This document shows, in pieces, positions 33,426 to 42,385 of a stretch of DNA of 64,000 nt. The DNA comes from Nocardiopsis sp. CC223A (GTDB lineage Bacteria > Actinomycetota > Actinomycetes > Streptosporangiales > Streptosporangiaceae). The stretch lies in the NCBI RefSeq assembly GCF_030766825.1, contig NZ_JASFDV010000030.1, positions 1 to 64,000 of the forward strand, given 5' to 3'. The position numbers were made by a program, and so were the translations under genes. The stretch's first letter is position 1, and every line of letters starts with the position of its first letter. The notes beneath the pieces are model-generated. The model did no database searches. It saw only the letters and a list, made by a program, of their open reading frames with translations, and was not told where the DNA came from.

Positions 33426-33981
33426 TCAGTGGCCGTGGTGGTAGCGCTCGAACGGGTTGAACCCCCGCGGGTCGGCGTCCTCATGGCCGCGCTCAGCCGG
33501 CTCGTGCTGGTAGGCCCGCCCCAGCTCGGCCTCGCTCATGTGCCGGGGCTGCCCCCCGCCAGGCGAGGTAGCGCGAGGACGTCTCCCCCGCGCGGACCCG
33601 CCGGTGGAACTCGGCGAACGTCGGCTCCGGCTCGCCGAGCCGGAGCCCGCGTTCGGCCCGCCGGTCGCCGGCCACCGCCGCCCCCTCCAGCTCCTGCACG
33701 GTGCGGGCCCGGCCGAGCTCGTCGACGTCGTAGGCGATCCGGCGCAGCACCGCGGCGATGCGCCCCAGGTAGAGCACGATGTTGTAGTGCTGCTGGGCGT
33801 CGGCGTCGGGGCGCAGGTCCACCACCGGCGGCAGGTTCTCCGTCTCGTGCTCTTGCACCCAGGCCGCGGCACAGCAGCAGCCACCGGGCCTCGTCCGCCA
33901 GGCGTTCCCCGACCAGGTCCCGGCCGTCGAGTTCCTCGTCGTCGCTGCCGTCGGGGTCCTCGGGGGCGGACCACCCGTGCA
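33426..33981 (-). pseudogene. Hypothetical gene broken by frameshifts
   Basis: Three natural-looking pieces lie in three frames: GSDDEELDGRDLVGERLADEARWLLL, then WVQEHETENLPPVVDLRPD and IVLYLGRIAAVLRRIAYDVD on to about 33560, then MSEAELGRAYQHEPAERGHEDADP to the stop at 33426. The second break lies at six C (33552-33557), where five would restore the frame. The 5' side is cut by the mini-element at 33982. Function is unknown. Confidence 0.45.
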
Positions 33982-34353
33982 GGGGTGCCGTTAACGAACG
34001 TGGCACCAGCCGCAAACAAGATGGACCCGCCGTGATCGTCCTGCCCTACCGTAAGTCGGCTGTGTGATGGTCTTTCGGAACGCTCTTTGTGGAACGACTT
34101 GTGGACCTGCGGGCGGGGCGGTCCGCCTAGGAAGCGCCCGCCGGGCCCCGCACCGCCCGGGGTGTTCCACTTCCAAGGATGTGGAACGGACCCAGGTGAG
34201 ATCGCTGCGGCCGAGTTCGCGGGCGGCGGGCAGGAACTCGGCGGGGACACCGGCTCTGATGCCACAGAGGTGGGGTACTGACCTCAGCCGAACAGGCTGA
34301 CCGGGAGCGTCACCGCCGTTTGCGGCTGGTGGCACGTTCGTTAACGGCACCCC
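33982..34353. mobile_element. Miniature inverted-repeat element, 372 bp
   Basis: Perfect 36-bp terminal inverted repeats at 33982-34017 and 34318-34353 start GGGGTGCCGTTAACGAACG and end CAGCCGCAAAC. The 300 bp inside hold no gene. The outer G-run suits a Tn3-derived miniature element (TIME), but no 5-bp duplication is visible (GTGCA versus GACCA). It separates two broken genes of the same strand, so it may have joined them by deletion. Confidence 0.7.
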
Positions 34354-34625
34354 GACCAGGGCCGCCGCGAGGTCCGCGGTGGTGGGGGCGCCGGGGGCCG
34401 GACGGGCGGCGGCCAGGCGCAGCACGGTGCGGGCCCGGGGGGTGAACAGGGGAGGTGGGTGCCCAGGTCCCGGTCGCGGACGGGGCCGCGGAGGGCGTCG
34501 CGGGCGGTGGCCAGGCGGCGCACCGCCTGTTCCAGGGCGCGCCGGCACACGGCCGAGACGGGGATGCCGCTCTCGCGTACCGCGTCGGCGAGGTCTTCGG
34601 GAAGGTAGACGTTGACCTTCGGCAC
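34354..34625 (-). pseudogene. Ribbon-helix-helix N-terminus with Clp-N-like start, cut by the mini-element
   Basis: GTG 34625 (AAAGGGAG upstream) gives PKVNVYLPEDLADAVRESGI then PVSAVCRRALEQAVRRLA, an RHH DNA-binding module. After THL a missing C (near 34460) breaks the frame; restored, it reads FTPRARTVLRLAAARP, the start of a Clp-N-like repeat found in related proteins. The gene ends at the mini-element boundary. Confidence 0.65.
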
Positions 34626-34751
34626 CGGAACTCCCTTTGATGGGGGTATGATGTGGCCCCTCTCTACCCCCACTGGGATCCGACCCAACCCCTTGCCGCC
34701 CGGTGGGGCCCTTCCTTCTCCGGCGGGCCGGCCTGTGGCAGATTGACGCCC

Positions 34752-35366
34752 ATGGACGACGAACTCGACCCGGTGCTGGCCGCGGTGGGGCCGCGACTGC
34801 GCGAGCTGCGCCGCGACCGCGGCATCACCCTGACCGGCCTGTCCCAGACCACCGGGATCTCGGTGAGCACCCTGTCCCGCCTGGAGTCGGGGCGGCGCCG
34901 CCCCACCCTGGAGCTGCTGCTGCCACTGGCCCGGGTGCACGGGGTGCCGTTGGACGAGCTGGTGGGCGCCGACACCGCCGACCCCCGGGTGCGGCTGCGC
35001 CCCTTCACCCGCGACGGCATCGAGTACATGCCGCTCTCGCGGACCCCCGGCGGCATCCAGGCGTTCCGTATCACCATCCCCCCGCCCCACGGGCACGTCG
35101 AGGCCGAACAGCGCAGCCACGAGGGCCACGACTGGGTGTACGTGCTGGAGGGGCGGCTGCGCCTGCTGCTGGGGCCGCACGACATGGTCCTCAAGCAGGG
35201 GGAGGTCGCCGAGTTCGACACCCGCATCCCGCACGGGTTCTTCAACCCCGGTCCGGGCCCGGTCTCCTATCTGGGCCTGTTCGGGCCCCAGGGCGAGCGC
35301 GCCCACGTGCGGGTGCGCCCCACCGAGGGGCACGAGGAAGGTGAACGGGAACCATCGGGGCGGTGA
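34752..35366 (+). CDS. XRE-family regulator with cupin domain
   Basis: 204 aa from ATG 34752. The HTH (LRELRRDRGITLTGLSQTTG, ISVSTLSRLESGRRRP) precedes a C-terminal cupin with EAEQRSHEGHDWVYVLEGRL and VAEFDTRIPHGFFNPG. Known role: one-component repressor sensing a small molecule. A second paralogous type lies at 41603. Confidence 0.92.
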   Translation: MDDELDPVLAAVGPRLRELRRDRGITLTGLSQTTGISVSTLSRLESGRRRPTLELLLPLARVHGVPLDELVGADTADPRVRLRPFTRDGIEYMPLSRTPGGIQAFRITIPPPHGHVEAEQRSHEGHDWVYVLEGRLRLLLGPHDMVLKQGEVAEFDTRIPHGFFNPGPGPVSYLGLFGPQGERAHVRVRPTEGHEEGEREPSGR

Positions 35367-35414
35367 TGGGCGTCTCACCCCCCGAGAGTCGTTCGCCGGC
35401 AAGGGAGGATCCCG

Positions 35415-36125
35415 ATGGACACCACCGTCGTGGAGGTCGTCGCCCTGGGGGTGGTGGTTCTCGCGGCCGTCGCCGTCATCGCCTCCCGGGTCGTGGGCTC
35501 CCTGCCCGAACGCAGGCACTGCGAGCGGCTGGCCGGGTGGGCGCGCGACAACGGCTGGAGCTATGACCGCGAACGCCCCGAGCTGGTCGACCGGTTCGAG
35601 GGGCACCCCTTCGTGGAGCGCCGCTCCAACGCCCGCACCCGCCACGTGCTGTGCGCCGGGCTGCGCGGGTACCGGGTGATGGCTTATGAGTACTCCTACA
35701 CCGCCTCCCGCCACGACGGCCGCGACACCGCCACCACCGGGCACGCGCACACCGTCGTGGCGGTGTCCCTGCCCGGTCCGGCCCCGGTGCTGGAGGTGCG
35801 CGCCCGGGGCGCCGGCCACCTCCGGTCGGAGATCGCGGGGGTGTGCGACGTGCGGGTGGGGGACGCCGCCTTCGACGGGGCGTTCTCCGTCGCCGCGGCC
35901 GATGAGGACTTCGCCCGCACCGTCCTGGACGAGCGGGTGCGCGCCCACCTGTCGGGGGCCGACGGGGCGCCGGTGCCGTTCCGTTTCTCCGGGACCCACC
36001 TGCTGACCTGGCAGGACGGGGCGCTCGACCCCGACCGGGCGGCCGAGCGCGCCCGGGCCCTGCTGGATCTGCTGGAGCGGGTGCCCCGGGCGGCCTGGGG
36101 GGACCGCCGCGACACCGTCGGTTGA
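35415..36125 (+). CDS. Membrane-anchored hypothetical protein
   Basis: 236 aa from ATG 35415, with GGGAGGAT upstream, 48 bp after the regulator. A single N-terminal helix (VVEVVALGVVVLAAVAVIAS) is followed by a soluble domain (CERLAGWARDNGWSYDRERP; LLTWQDGALDPDRAAERARA). The layout resembles actinomycete DUF3137-like proteins, but the assignment is weak. Confidence 0.75.
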   Translation: MDTTVVEVVALGVVVLAAVAVIASRVVGSLPERRHCERLAGWARDNGWSYDRERPELVDRFEGHPFVERRSNARTRHVLCAGLRGYRVMAYEYSYTASRHDGRDTATTGHAHTVVAVSLPGPAPVLEVRARGAGHLRSEIAGVCDVRVGDAAFDGAFSVAAADEDFARTVLDERVRAHLSGADGAPVPFRFSGTHLLTWQDGALDPDRAAERARALLDLLERVPRAAWGDRRDTVG

Positions 36126-36559
36126 GGCACGGTCCTGTTCGGGGCCGCCCCGGTGCGGGCGGGGGCGGGTCCCACCCGAACGTCGAAGGGGACGGTGACC
36201 GACGCGCCGACCGGGCGGCGTCCCTGGCCGCGGACGGTGTCGCACAGGTCGAGCTGGAACAGCCGCGTCGGGCGCTGGAGGAGGCCGGGGCCGACACCGG
36301 GCCGGTCTCGCTCGGGGACGGTGGGATCCAGGCCATGAAGGGGGTATCGAACCGGCCGGCCGGTTCGATGTGGACCGTCGGGCGGCCGGGGCGTGGGCGC
36401 GGGACCACGACGACCCGCGTGCCGACGCGGTGCGGTTCGCGGGCCGGGCGTCGGGGAGCCGCGGTCCCGCCCCGTCCGCCGGCGCCTACCGATCCGGGAC
36501 ACGGCGAAGGGGGCGGGCCCGGTGCGGGCCCCGCCCCCCTTTTTTTCGCGGCGTGCTGG
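36126..36559. other. Intergenic stretch with long palindrome
   Basis: No gene is supported. It holds a perfect 24-bp palindrome (36346-36369, centre GGCC/GGCC, arms ATCGAACC) and a terminator at 36509-36546. Confidence 0.5.
36509..36546 (+). terminator. Rho-independent terminator
   Basis: Stem 36509-36520 with 36526-36538 (one bulge), then seven T on the plus strand. Orientation favours rightward transcripts, although the metS stop on the minus strand is only 14 bp away. Confidence 0.75.
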
Positions 36560-36673
36560 TCACTCGTCGTCGGGGACCTCGGGGTGGCGGCGCAGGTGGA
36601 GGACGGCGGCGGCCAGTCCTCCCCACAGCACCACCATGGAGATGATCATCATGACGATCGCGCTGGCGGACAT
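36560..36673 (-). CDS. metS: MetS-type small subunit of NSS transporter, 37 aa
   Basis: ATG 36673 overlaps the transporter stop (ATGA). The product is one transmembrane helix (SAIVMMIISMVVLWGGLAAAV) with a short tail (LHLRRHPEVPDDE). This matches the methionine/alanine-import small subunit family known from the Corynebacterium MetPS system, where MetS is needed for MetP activity. Position and size make the call strong. Confidence 0.85.
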   Translation of the reverse strand: MSASAIVMMIISMVVLWGGLAAAVLHLRRHPEVPDDE

Positions 36674-38214
36674 CAGCGTCCCCCTTCTTCTTCGAGTCCG
36701 GAGTGCTCGTGGTCGTGGGCGGCCTGTTGGTCGGCGCGCCGCCACGGGATCAGCGACATGACCACGCCGAAGACGATGGCGCCGATGGCCACGCCCCAGC
36801 CCGCGGTGAGCAGGAAGCCCTCCGGGTAGCCCTCGTAGGCGGAGGTCAGTTCGACGCGCAGGCTGTCCCACATCATGAAGCCCAGCAGGACCGGGGTGAC
36901 GACGGTCAGGGTGATCGTCCACCACAGGCCCAGGCGGATGCTGGACACCGCGTTGATGTGCCCCTGGAAGAAGGACAGGCGGCGCAGGGCCCACCCGAAC
37001 ACGATGAGCATCACCAGGGCGGCCAGGACGATGCCGTACTGGTTGATGAAGTGGTCGAACACGTCCAGGTAGTACAGGCCCTCGTGGGTGGGGAAGAGCA
37101 GCAGCGACACCACGGCCACGGTGCCGCCGACCAGGGCGACGGACTGGATGCGGCCCAGGCCGGTGCGGTCGCGCACGGCGGAGATGATGACCTCGACGAT
37201 GCTGATGAGCGAGGTGAGGCCCGCGACCACCAGGCAGGCGAAGAACAGCACGCCGAACACCGCACCGCCGAAGGGCAGGGTGGAGATGATCTGCGGGAAC
37301 GCGACGAACGCCAGGCCGATACCGGCGGTGGCGACCTCGTTCACCGCGGTGCCCCCCGCGGTGGCCATGAAGCCCAGGGCGGCGAACACGCCGATGCCGG
37401 CCAGCAGCTCGAAGGAGCTGTTGGCGAAGCCCGCCACCATCGCCGAACCGCTCAGGTCGGCCCTGCGCTTGAGGTAGGAGGCGTAGGTGACCATGATGCC
37501 GAACCCGATGGACAGCGAGAAGAAGATCTGCCCGTACGCGGCGATCCACACCTCGCCGTCGAGCATGCGGTCCCACTGCGGGGTGAAGAACGCGTTCAGG
37601 CCGGTGGCGGCGCCGTCCAGGGTGAGCGCCTGGACGACCAGGACGAGGAACAGGACCACGAGCAGGGGGATGAAGATCCGGTTGGCCATCTCGATGCCCC
37701 TGCGGACGCCCAGGGCCAGGACGACCAGGACCACGGCCCAGACCGCGAGTTGCGGCCAGAACACCCCGGGGACGTATCCGGTGATGCCGCCCGGGGCGTC
37801 GGCGACCTGGAGGTAGTCGCCGGAGAAGAACCCGTCGGGGTCCTGTCCCCATGCCTCGGTGACGCTGAAGCCCATGTAGGCGATGGCCCAACTGATGATC
37901 GCGGAGTAGTAGATCGCGATGACGAAGCAGATCGCGACCTGCCACCATCCGATGGCCTCGGCCGGGCGGGCGATGCGCCGGTAGGCCAGCGGTGCGGAGG
38001 ACCGGTACCTGTGGCCGATCGCGTATTCGAGCAGGAGCAGCGGGATGCCGGCGGTGAGCAGGGCGACGAGGTAGGGAACGAGGAAGGCCCCGCCGCCGTT
38101 CTCGTAGGCGATGTAGGGGAATCGCCAGATGTTGCCGAGGCCGACGGCGGAGCCGATCGCCGCCATCAGGAAGCCCGCGCGCGTCCCCCATTGCTCGCGA
38201 GTCTGTCGGGCCAT
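36673..38214 (-). CDS. metP: Sodium-dependent NSS-family amino-acid transporter, MetP-like
   Basis: 513 aa from ATG 38214. It has the NSS signature SAVGLGNIWRFPYIAYENGG, about 11-12 hydrophobic segments, and a cytoplasmic tail. The small MetS subunit follows, so methionine or alanine uptake is the best prediction. The 383 bp upstream (38215-38597) hold only a possible promoter with an imperfect CGAAA/TTTCG pair near 38273. Confidence 0.92.
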   Translation of the reverse strand: MARQTREQWGTRAGFLMAAIGSAVGLGNIWRFPYIAYENGGGAFLVPYLVALLTAGIPLLLLEYAIGHRYRSSAPLAYRRIARPAEAIGWWQVAICFVIAIYYSAIISWAIAYMGFSVTEAWGQDPDGFFSGDYLQVADAPGGITGYVPGVFWPQLAVWAVVLVVLALGVRRGIEMANRIFIPLLVVLFLVLVVQALTLDGAATGLNAFFTPQWDRMLDGEVWIAAYGQIFFSLSIGFGIMVTYASYLKRRADLSGSAMVAGFANSSFELLAGIGVFAALGFMATAGGTAVNEVATAGIGLAFVAFPQIISTLPFGGAVFGVLFFACLVVAGLTSLISIVEVIISAVRDRTGLGRIQSVALVGGTVAVVSLLLFPTHEGLYYLDVFDHFINQYGIVLAALVMLIVFGWALRRLSFFQGHINAVSSIRLGLWWTITLTVVTPVLLGFMMWDSLRVELTSAYEGYPEGFLLTAGWGVAIGAIVFGVVMSLIPWRRADQQAAHDHEHSGLEEEGGR

Positions 38215-38597
38215 GTTCAGCTCTCCTCACCGTGCCTGTCGTTTCGCGCCCCGCACGCTAGCAGGATTTGGACGAAACGGCATTTTCGACAACCCCTGGT
38301 GGGCTGTTCGTCTTGCCCGTCCGCGGAATCGATGCACCTCGTCCATACCCCGATCCGCTGTGCCGTAAGAGATGAGTGCGCCTTACGGCCGGTGTGCAGG
38401 ACGGCTCACGATCGGGTCCCGGCCGCGCCGTCGCGGGCGCTCTCTCGGAGGGGACGGGGTCGGAGGTCGCCCGCACCTTCGACGGTAGCCGGGCCGGCGG
38501 CGGTGCGCCCGCTTCGGCACGGGGTTTCACCAGCGCATATGTGCGTGCTCGGCGCATCCGGTTCTGCGCGCCCTGCGGCCCGGGGGCCGCGGGCGGG

Positions 38598-39443
38598 TCA
38601 GCGCGGTGCCAGGAAGGCATGGGCCCCGCGCAGCCGTGTGCGCAGTACCGCCCGGGTGGCGGTGCAGTCCAGACGGACGTCCAGCGGGCCGGGCGGGCCG
38701 GATACGGCGCGGCGTCCGCGGGGCAGCCGGTCGGGGTCCAGGCCGTCGCGGCGGGCGATGAGCACGCCGAGGTCGTGGCGGCTGAGCGCGTCGGGTCCGG
38801 CGAGGTGGTGGACGCCGGTGCGGTCGCAGGCGGCCAGTTCCAGCAGGGCGTCGGCCAGGTCGCCGACGTGGACCGGGCAGCGGACGTCGTCGGTGAACAG
38901 GGCGCCGACGGCGGCGCCCGAGGCCAGGTCGTGGACGCGGCGTTCGTGGACGGAGCCGCCGTCGCCGAGGATCAGCGAGGTGCGGGCGATGACCGCGTTC
39001 GGGTGCAGGGCCCTGATCGCGGTCTCGGCGGCGGCCTTGGCGGCCCCGTACGGGTTGACGGGGTCCGGGAGCGCGGTCTCGGGGTAGGCGGGGGCGGCGC
39101 CGGAGAACACGGCGTCGCTGGAGACGTGGACCAGGCGGGCGCCGGTCGCGGCGGCGGCCAGGGCCGCGTGGGCGGCGCCGTCGGCGGTGACGGCCCAGTC
39201 GCCCTGCCGGTAGGCGGTGTTGACGACGGTGTCCGGGCGTACCCGTTCCACCAGGTCGGTGACGGCGTCGCGGTCGCGCAGGTCCAGGGCGTGCCAGGTG
39301 ATGCCCGGGGCGGCGGGGGCGGCGGGGGCACCGGTGGTGGAGGTGGCGTTCACCCGGTGGCCCGCGGCCAGGGCCCGGCGGGCGACCTCGCCGCCCAGGT
39401 GTCCGCTGGCGCCCAGGACGAGAACGGCGGAGGCGGTGGTCAT
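38598..39443 (-). CDS. RmlD/SDR-like sugar-nucleotide-type reductase
   Basis: 281 aa from ATG 39443. It has the Rossmann motif VLVLGASGHLGGEVARRALA, VVNTAYRQGDWAVTADGAAH, the VHVSSDAVFSG strand and the YGAAKAAAE catalytic Tyr-Lys. The family includes dTDP-4-dehydrorhamnose reductases; isolated context gives no pathway. Confidence 0.88.
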   Translation of the reverse strand: MTTASAVLVLGASGHLGGEVARRALAAGHRVNATSTTGAPAAPAAPGITWHALDLRDRDAVTDLVERVRPDTVVNTAYRQGDWAVTADGAAHAALAAAATGARLVHVSSDAVFSGAAPAYPETALPDPVNPYGAAKAAAETAIRALHPNAVIARTSLILGDGGSVHERRVHDLASGAAVGALFTDDVRCPVHVGDLADALLELAACDRTGVHHLAGPDALSRHDLGVLIARRDGLDPDRLPRGRRAVSGPPGPLDVRLDCTATRAVLRTRLRGAHAFLAPR

Positions 39444-39547
39444 GGACCGAGACGCTACCGGGTGCGGGCGCGGATGAGTACGGGTGCTCAGTGCGGGTGA
39501 GTACACGTGCGGATGCGGGCGGGTGCGCGGCTCCGTAGCTTCGGGGT

Positions 39548-39949
39548 ATGACCTCCCTCGTCCTGCTGGCCGGGTACGCGGCCGCGGCCCTGCACTTCGT
39601 GTTCTTCGCCTACGTCGTCCTGGGCGGTTTCACCGCCTGGTGGCGCCCCCGCCTGTTCTGGGCGCACCTGGGGGTGGCCGCCTACGCGTTGGGGATCGTC
39701 ATCGTGGACTGGCCGTGTTCTCTGACCGAGATCGAGAACTGGTCGCGGGCCGCGACCGGGCGGCCGGTGATGGAGTTCGGGTTCATCGACTTCTACCTGA
39801 CCGGGAACCTGTACCCGCGCGAGCACCTGATGACGTCGCGGTACGTGATCGCGGCGATCATCGCCTGCTCGTGGGCGGGCACCTGGTGGCTGTCGCGGCG
39901 CCGCGCCGTTCGGGGGGAGGAGCCGTGCCCGGTGGGCGGGAACGGCTGA
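39548..39949 (+). CDS. DUF2784-family membrane protein
   Basis: 133 aa from ATG 39548. Helices at about 5-25 and 36-54 and a C-terminal one (YVIAAIIACSWAGTWWL). It has the family's HFVFFAYVVLGGF, DWPCSLTEIENWSR and IDFYLTGNLYPREH. Function is unknown. Confidence 0.85.
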   Translation: MTSLVLLAGYAAAALHFVFFAYVVLGGFTAWWRPRLFWAHLGVAAYALGIVIVDWPCSLTEIENWSRAATGRPVMEFGFIDFYLTGNLYPREHLMTSRYVIAAIIACSWAGTWWLSRRRAVRGEEPCPVGGNG

Positions 39950-39966
39950 GCGCGGCGGGTGCGTCC

Positions 39967-40938
39967 TCAGGCCAGTGCGGCGGGCCGGTCGGGGTCGATG
40001 GGGTCCGGCGGGGTGTCGGTCGGGGGTCCGGGGGTGCCCGGGACGGCGGTCTGGGCGATGAACGCCCCGGTGACGATGACGACGGCGCCGAGGATCTGCA
40101 CGGGGGCCAGGGTCTCGCCCAGCAGGATCCAGGCGAGCACGATCGCGGTGACGACCTCAAGGTAGGCGACGCCTCCGGCGATCTGCGGGGACAGCAGGCG
40201 CACGGCGGCGATGCCGGTGAAGTAGGCGATGACGGTGGAGACCAGGCCCAGCCACAGGGCCAGGGACCAGCCGGGCAGCGGTAGCGGGCCCAGGGCGGTG
40301 GTGGTGGCGAGCAGGTCCCAGTCCAGGGACCAGGGGCGGGCCAGGGGCAGCAGCAGGACGGTGGCGGTGAGGGAGCCGAAGGCGATGACGGCCAGGGGGT
40401 CGGCGTCCTGGCCGGTGCGGTCCGACAGCAGGAAGTAGGCGGCCTGGCCGGCGGCGGCGCCCAGGGCCAGGCCGACGCCCACGGCGTCCAGGCGCATGCC
40501 CGCCCACACCTCCAGTAGCAGCACCAGGCCGGTGACGGCCAGGATCACGCCGACGGCGGCGGCCGGGGGGACCTTGGTGCGGCGTACCAGGCGCAGCCAG
40601 GCCAGGACCAGGACGGGGCCGAGGAATTCGATGAGCAGGGCGATCCCGACGGGGATGCGGGCGATCGCGGCGAAGTACAGGGCCTGGACCCCGGCCATGG
40701 GGAACACGCCGTAGGCGAGGATGAGCAGGGGGCGGCGGGTCAGCAGGCGGCGGTGGCGCACGGCGACGGGCAGCAGCAGGAGGGCGGCCCCGGCCAGGCG
40801 CAGCCAGGTGACGTGGATCGGGTCCATGCCGGCGTCCAGGAGGGGGCGGGCGAAGATGCCCGCGCCACCGAACGCCAGGGCCGAGGCGAGGGCGAAGACC
40901 AGGCCGGTGGGGCGGTGGCGGGCGGGTGCTGGGGGCAC
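39967..40938 (-). CDS. EamA/RhaT-type drug/metabolite transporter
   Basis: 323 aa from GTG 40938 with ten hydrophobic segments in two EamA repeats (FALASALAFGGAGIFARPLL; and the second, ending VTAIVLAWILLGETL). Predicted exporter of small metabolites or amino acids; substrate unknown. Confidence 0.9.
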   Translation of the reverse strand: MPPAPARHRPTGLVFALASALAFGGAGIFARPLLDAGMDPIHVTWLRLAGAALLLLPVAVRHRRLLTRRPLLILAYGVFPMAGVQALYFAAIARIPVGIALLIEFLGPVLVLAWLRLVRRTKVPPAAAVGVILAVTGLVLLLEVWAGMRLDAVGVGLALGAAAGQAAYFLLSDRTGQDADPLAVIAFGSLTATVLLLPLARPWSLDWDLLATTTALGPLPLPGWSLALWLGLVSTVIAYFTGIAAVRLLSPQIAGGVAYLEVVTAIVLAWILLGETLAPVQILGAVVIVTGAFIAQTAVPGTPGPPTDTPPDPIDPDRPAALA

Positions 40939-41036
40939 GGGCTCTCCCGGGGCGGCACGGAAAAGGTGGGATCTTTCGAGGATAGTGGTCGGTGGGGACG
41001 GTCCGTGCCGCCGGGGCCGCCGGTGGGGCGGGACGG

Positions 41037-41561
41037 TCAGGTGTTCGGCGCGGTGAGGTCGAGTTCGGCCCAGGCGACGTCGTGCCAGAGGCCGTTTTTG
41101 CGGCCGACCCTGTGCATGACGCCGACGTCGGTGAAGCCCAGGGCGCGGTGCAGGCCCAGGCTGGCGTCGTTGGGCAGGGTCATGCAGGCGATGGCGCGGG
41201 TCATGCCGCGTTCGGCCAGGCGGGGCAGCAGTGCCGAGTACAGGGCGCGCCCGCCGCCGGTGCGGCGCAGGCCGCGGCGCAGGTAGACGCTCACCTCGCA
41301 GCAGTGGTCGTAGGCGGCGCGGGTGCGGAAGGTGCCGCCGTAGGCGTAGCCCAGGGCGGTGCCGTCGGCGTCCTCCAGGACGAGCCAGGCGTGGCGGGCC
41401 TGGGCGGCGGCGATGCGGTTGGCCATCTCCTGGGCGGTGGGGACCTCCAGTTCGAAGGTGATGGCGGTGTCGGTGACGTAGGGGGCGTAGATGTCGGCGC
41501 AGGCGGCGGCGTCGGCCGGGGTGGCGTCACGGACGGTGTGGAGGGTGGGCATCGCGTTCAT
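41037..41561 (-). CDS. GNAT acetyltransferase, phosphinothricin-type
   Basis: 174 aa (or 171 from ATG 41552). It has VRDATPADAAACADIYAPYV at the start, the YAYGGTFRTRAAYDHCCEVS strand, and VYLRRGLRRTGGGRALYSAL as the acetyl-CoA loop. The architecture matches Pat/Bar-like N-acetyltransferases of amino-acid analogues. It is divergent to an XRE-cupin gene with a shared 40-bp control region. Confidence 0.9.
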   Translation of the reverse strand: MNAMPTLHTVRDATPADAAACADIYAPYVTDTAITFELEVPTAQEMANRIAAAQARHAWLVLEDADGTALGYAYGGTFRTRAAYDHCCEVSVYLRRGLRRTGGGRALYSALLPRLAERGMTRAIACMTLPNDASLGLHRALGFTDVGVMHRVGRKNGLWHDVAWAELDLTAPNT

Positions 41562-41583
41562 AGTGAGGATGGTAAACGAATAT

Positions 41584-41599
41584 GTTCACTATGATGAAC
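41584..41599. promoter_or_regulatory. Operator-like palindrome between divergent GNAT and XRE genes
   Basis: GTTCA-(6)-TGAAC, perfect. It ends 3 bp before ATG 41603; a second half site (GTAAAC, near 41571) precedes it. This fits autoregulation by the XRE-cupin protein and control of the GNAT gene. If 41603 is the start the message may be leaderless. Confidence 0.5.
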
Positions 41600-41602
41600 C
41601 CC

Positions 41603-42166
41603 ATGAGCGATGACCTCTCTGTGGCCCTCGCCACCACCCTCCAACGCCTGCGCTCCGACCGGGGCCTGACCGGCGCCGCCCTGGCCGACCTGTCCGGGGT
41701 CTCCCGGGCCATGATCAGCCGCATCGAGAACGGCGACGTCCAGCCCACCGCCTCCCTGCTGGGGCGGCTGTCGGCGGCGCTGGGCATCACCCTGTCGGAG
41801 CTGATCGCCGACGCCGAGCGCGGCGAGCGCAGGCTGGTCCGGCGCGCCGAGCAGCCGGTGTGGACCGACCCCGACACCGGGTACACCCGCCGGGCCGTCT
41901 CGCCCGCCTCCGACGGCCGCCTGGAGCTGGTGGAGGTGCACCTGCCCCCGGGGGCGCGGGTGGCCTTCCCCGCCGAGGCCTACACCTTCACCCACCACCA
42001 GATCTGGGTCCTGGAGGGGACCCTGGAGTTCGGCGAGGGGGACACCGTGCACGAGCTGGACCAGGGCGACTGCCTGCGGCTCGGCCCGGCCGCGCCCTGC
42101 GAGTTCCACAACCCCGGGCGGCGGGAGTGCCGCTACCTGGTGGCGGTCACCCGCCGCACGCCCTGA
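41603..42166 (+). CDS. XRE-family regulator with cupin domain
   Basis: 187 aa from ATG 41603; upstream ATGs (41582, 41591, 41594) lie inside the operator and lack a ribosome site. HTH: LQRLRSDRGLTGAALADLSG, VSRAMISRIENGDVQPT. Cupin: FTHHQIWVLEGTLEFGEGDT. These regulators typically sit divergent to a GNAT gene, as here. The stretch 42167-42385 shows no gene. Confidence 0.92.
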   Translation: MSDDLSVALATTLQRLRSDRGLTGAALADLSGVSRAMISRIENGDVQPTASLLGRLSAALGITLSELIADAERGERRLVRRAEQPVWTDPDTGYTRRAVSPASDGRLELVEVHLPPGARVAFPAEAYTFTHHQIWVLEGTLEFGEGDTVHELDQGDCLRLGPAAPCEFHNPGRRECRYLVAVTRRTP

Positions 42167-42385
42167 CCGGGGTTCACGCGGTCAGCGCGCGGACCAGGCG
42201 GGGCGCCGTCACCGGCCGTGACCGGCGGCCGCCCGCCCTGCGCGCGGCTACGGCGCCCACCGGGCCCCGCCCCTGGTGGAGCGCATCCACGCCGACACGT
42301 GAGCGGGGGCGGGGCAACGGTACGGGGGCCGGAGAGGGGCCGTCATGGCGCCCATGACGGCCGAACGCCGCAGACGGGCACGGCG

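Noticed and set aside
36703-39087. A 794-codon plus-strand frame across metP
   Set aside because: Composition is Asp/Gly/Gln/Arg-rich with no fold; metP on the other strand has clear motifs.
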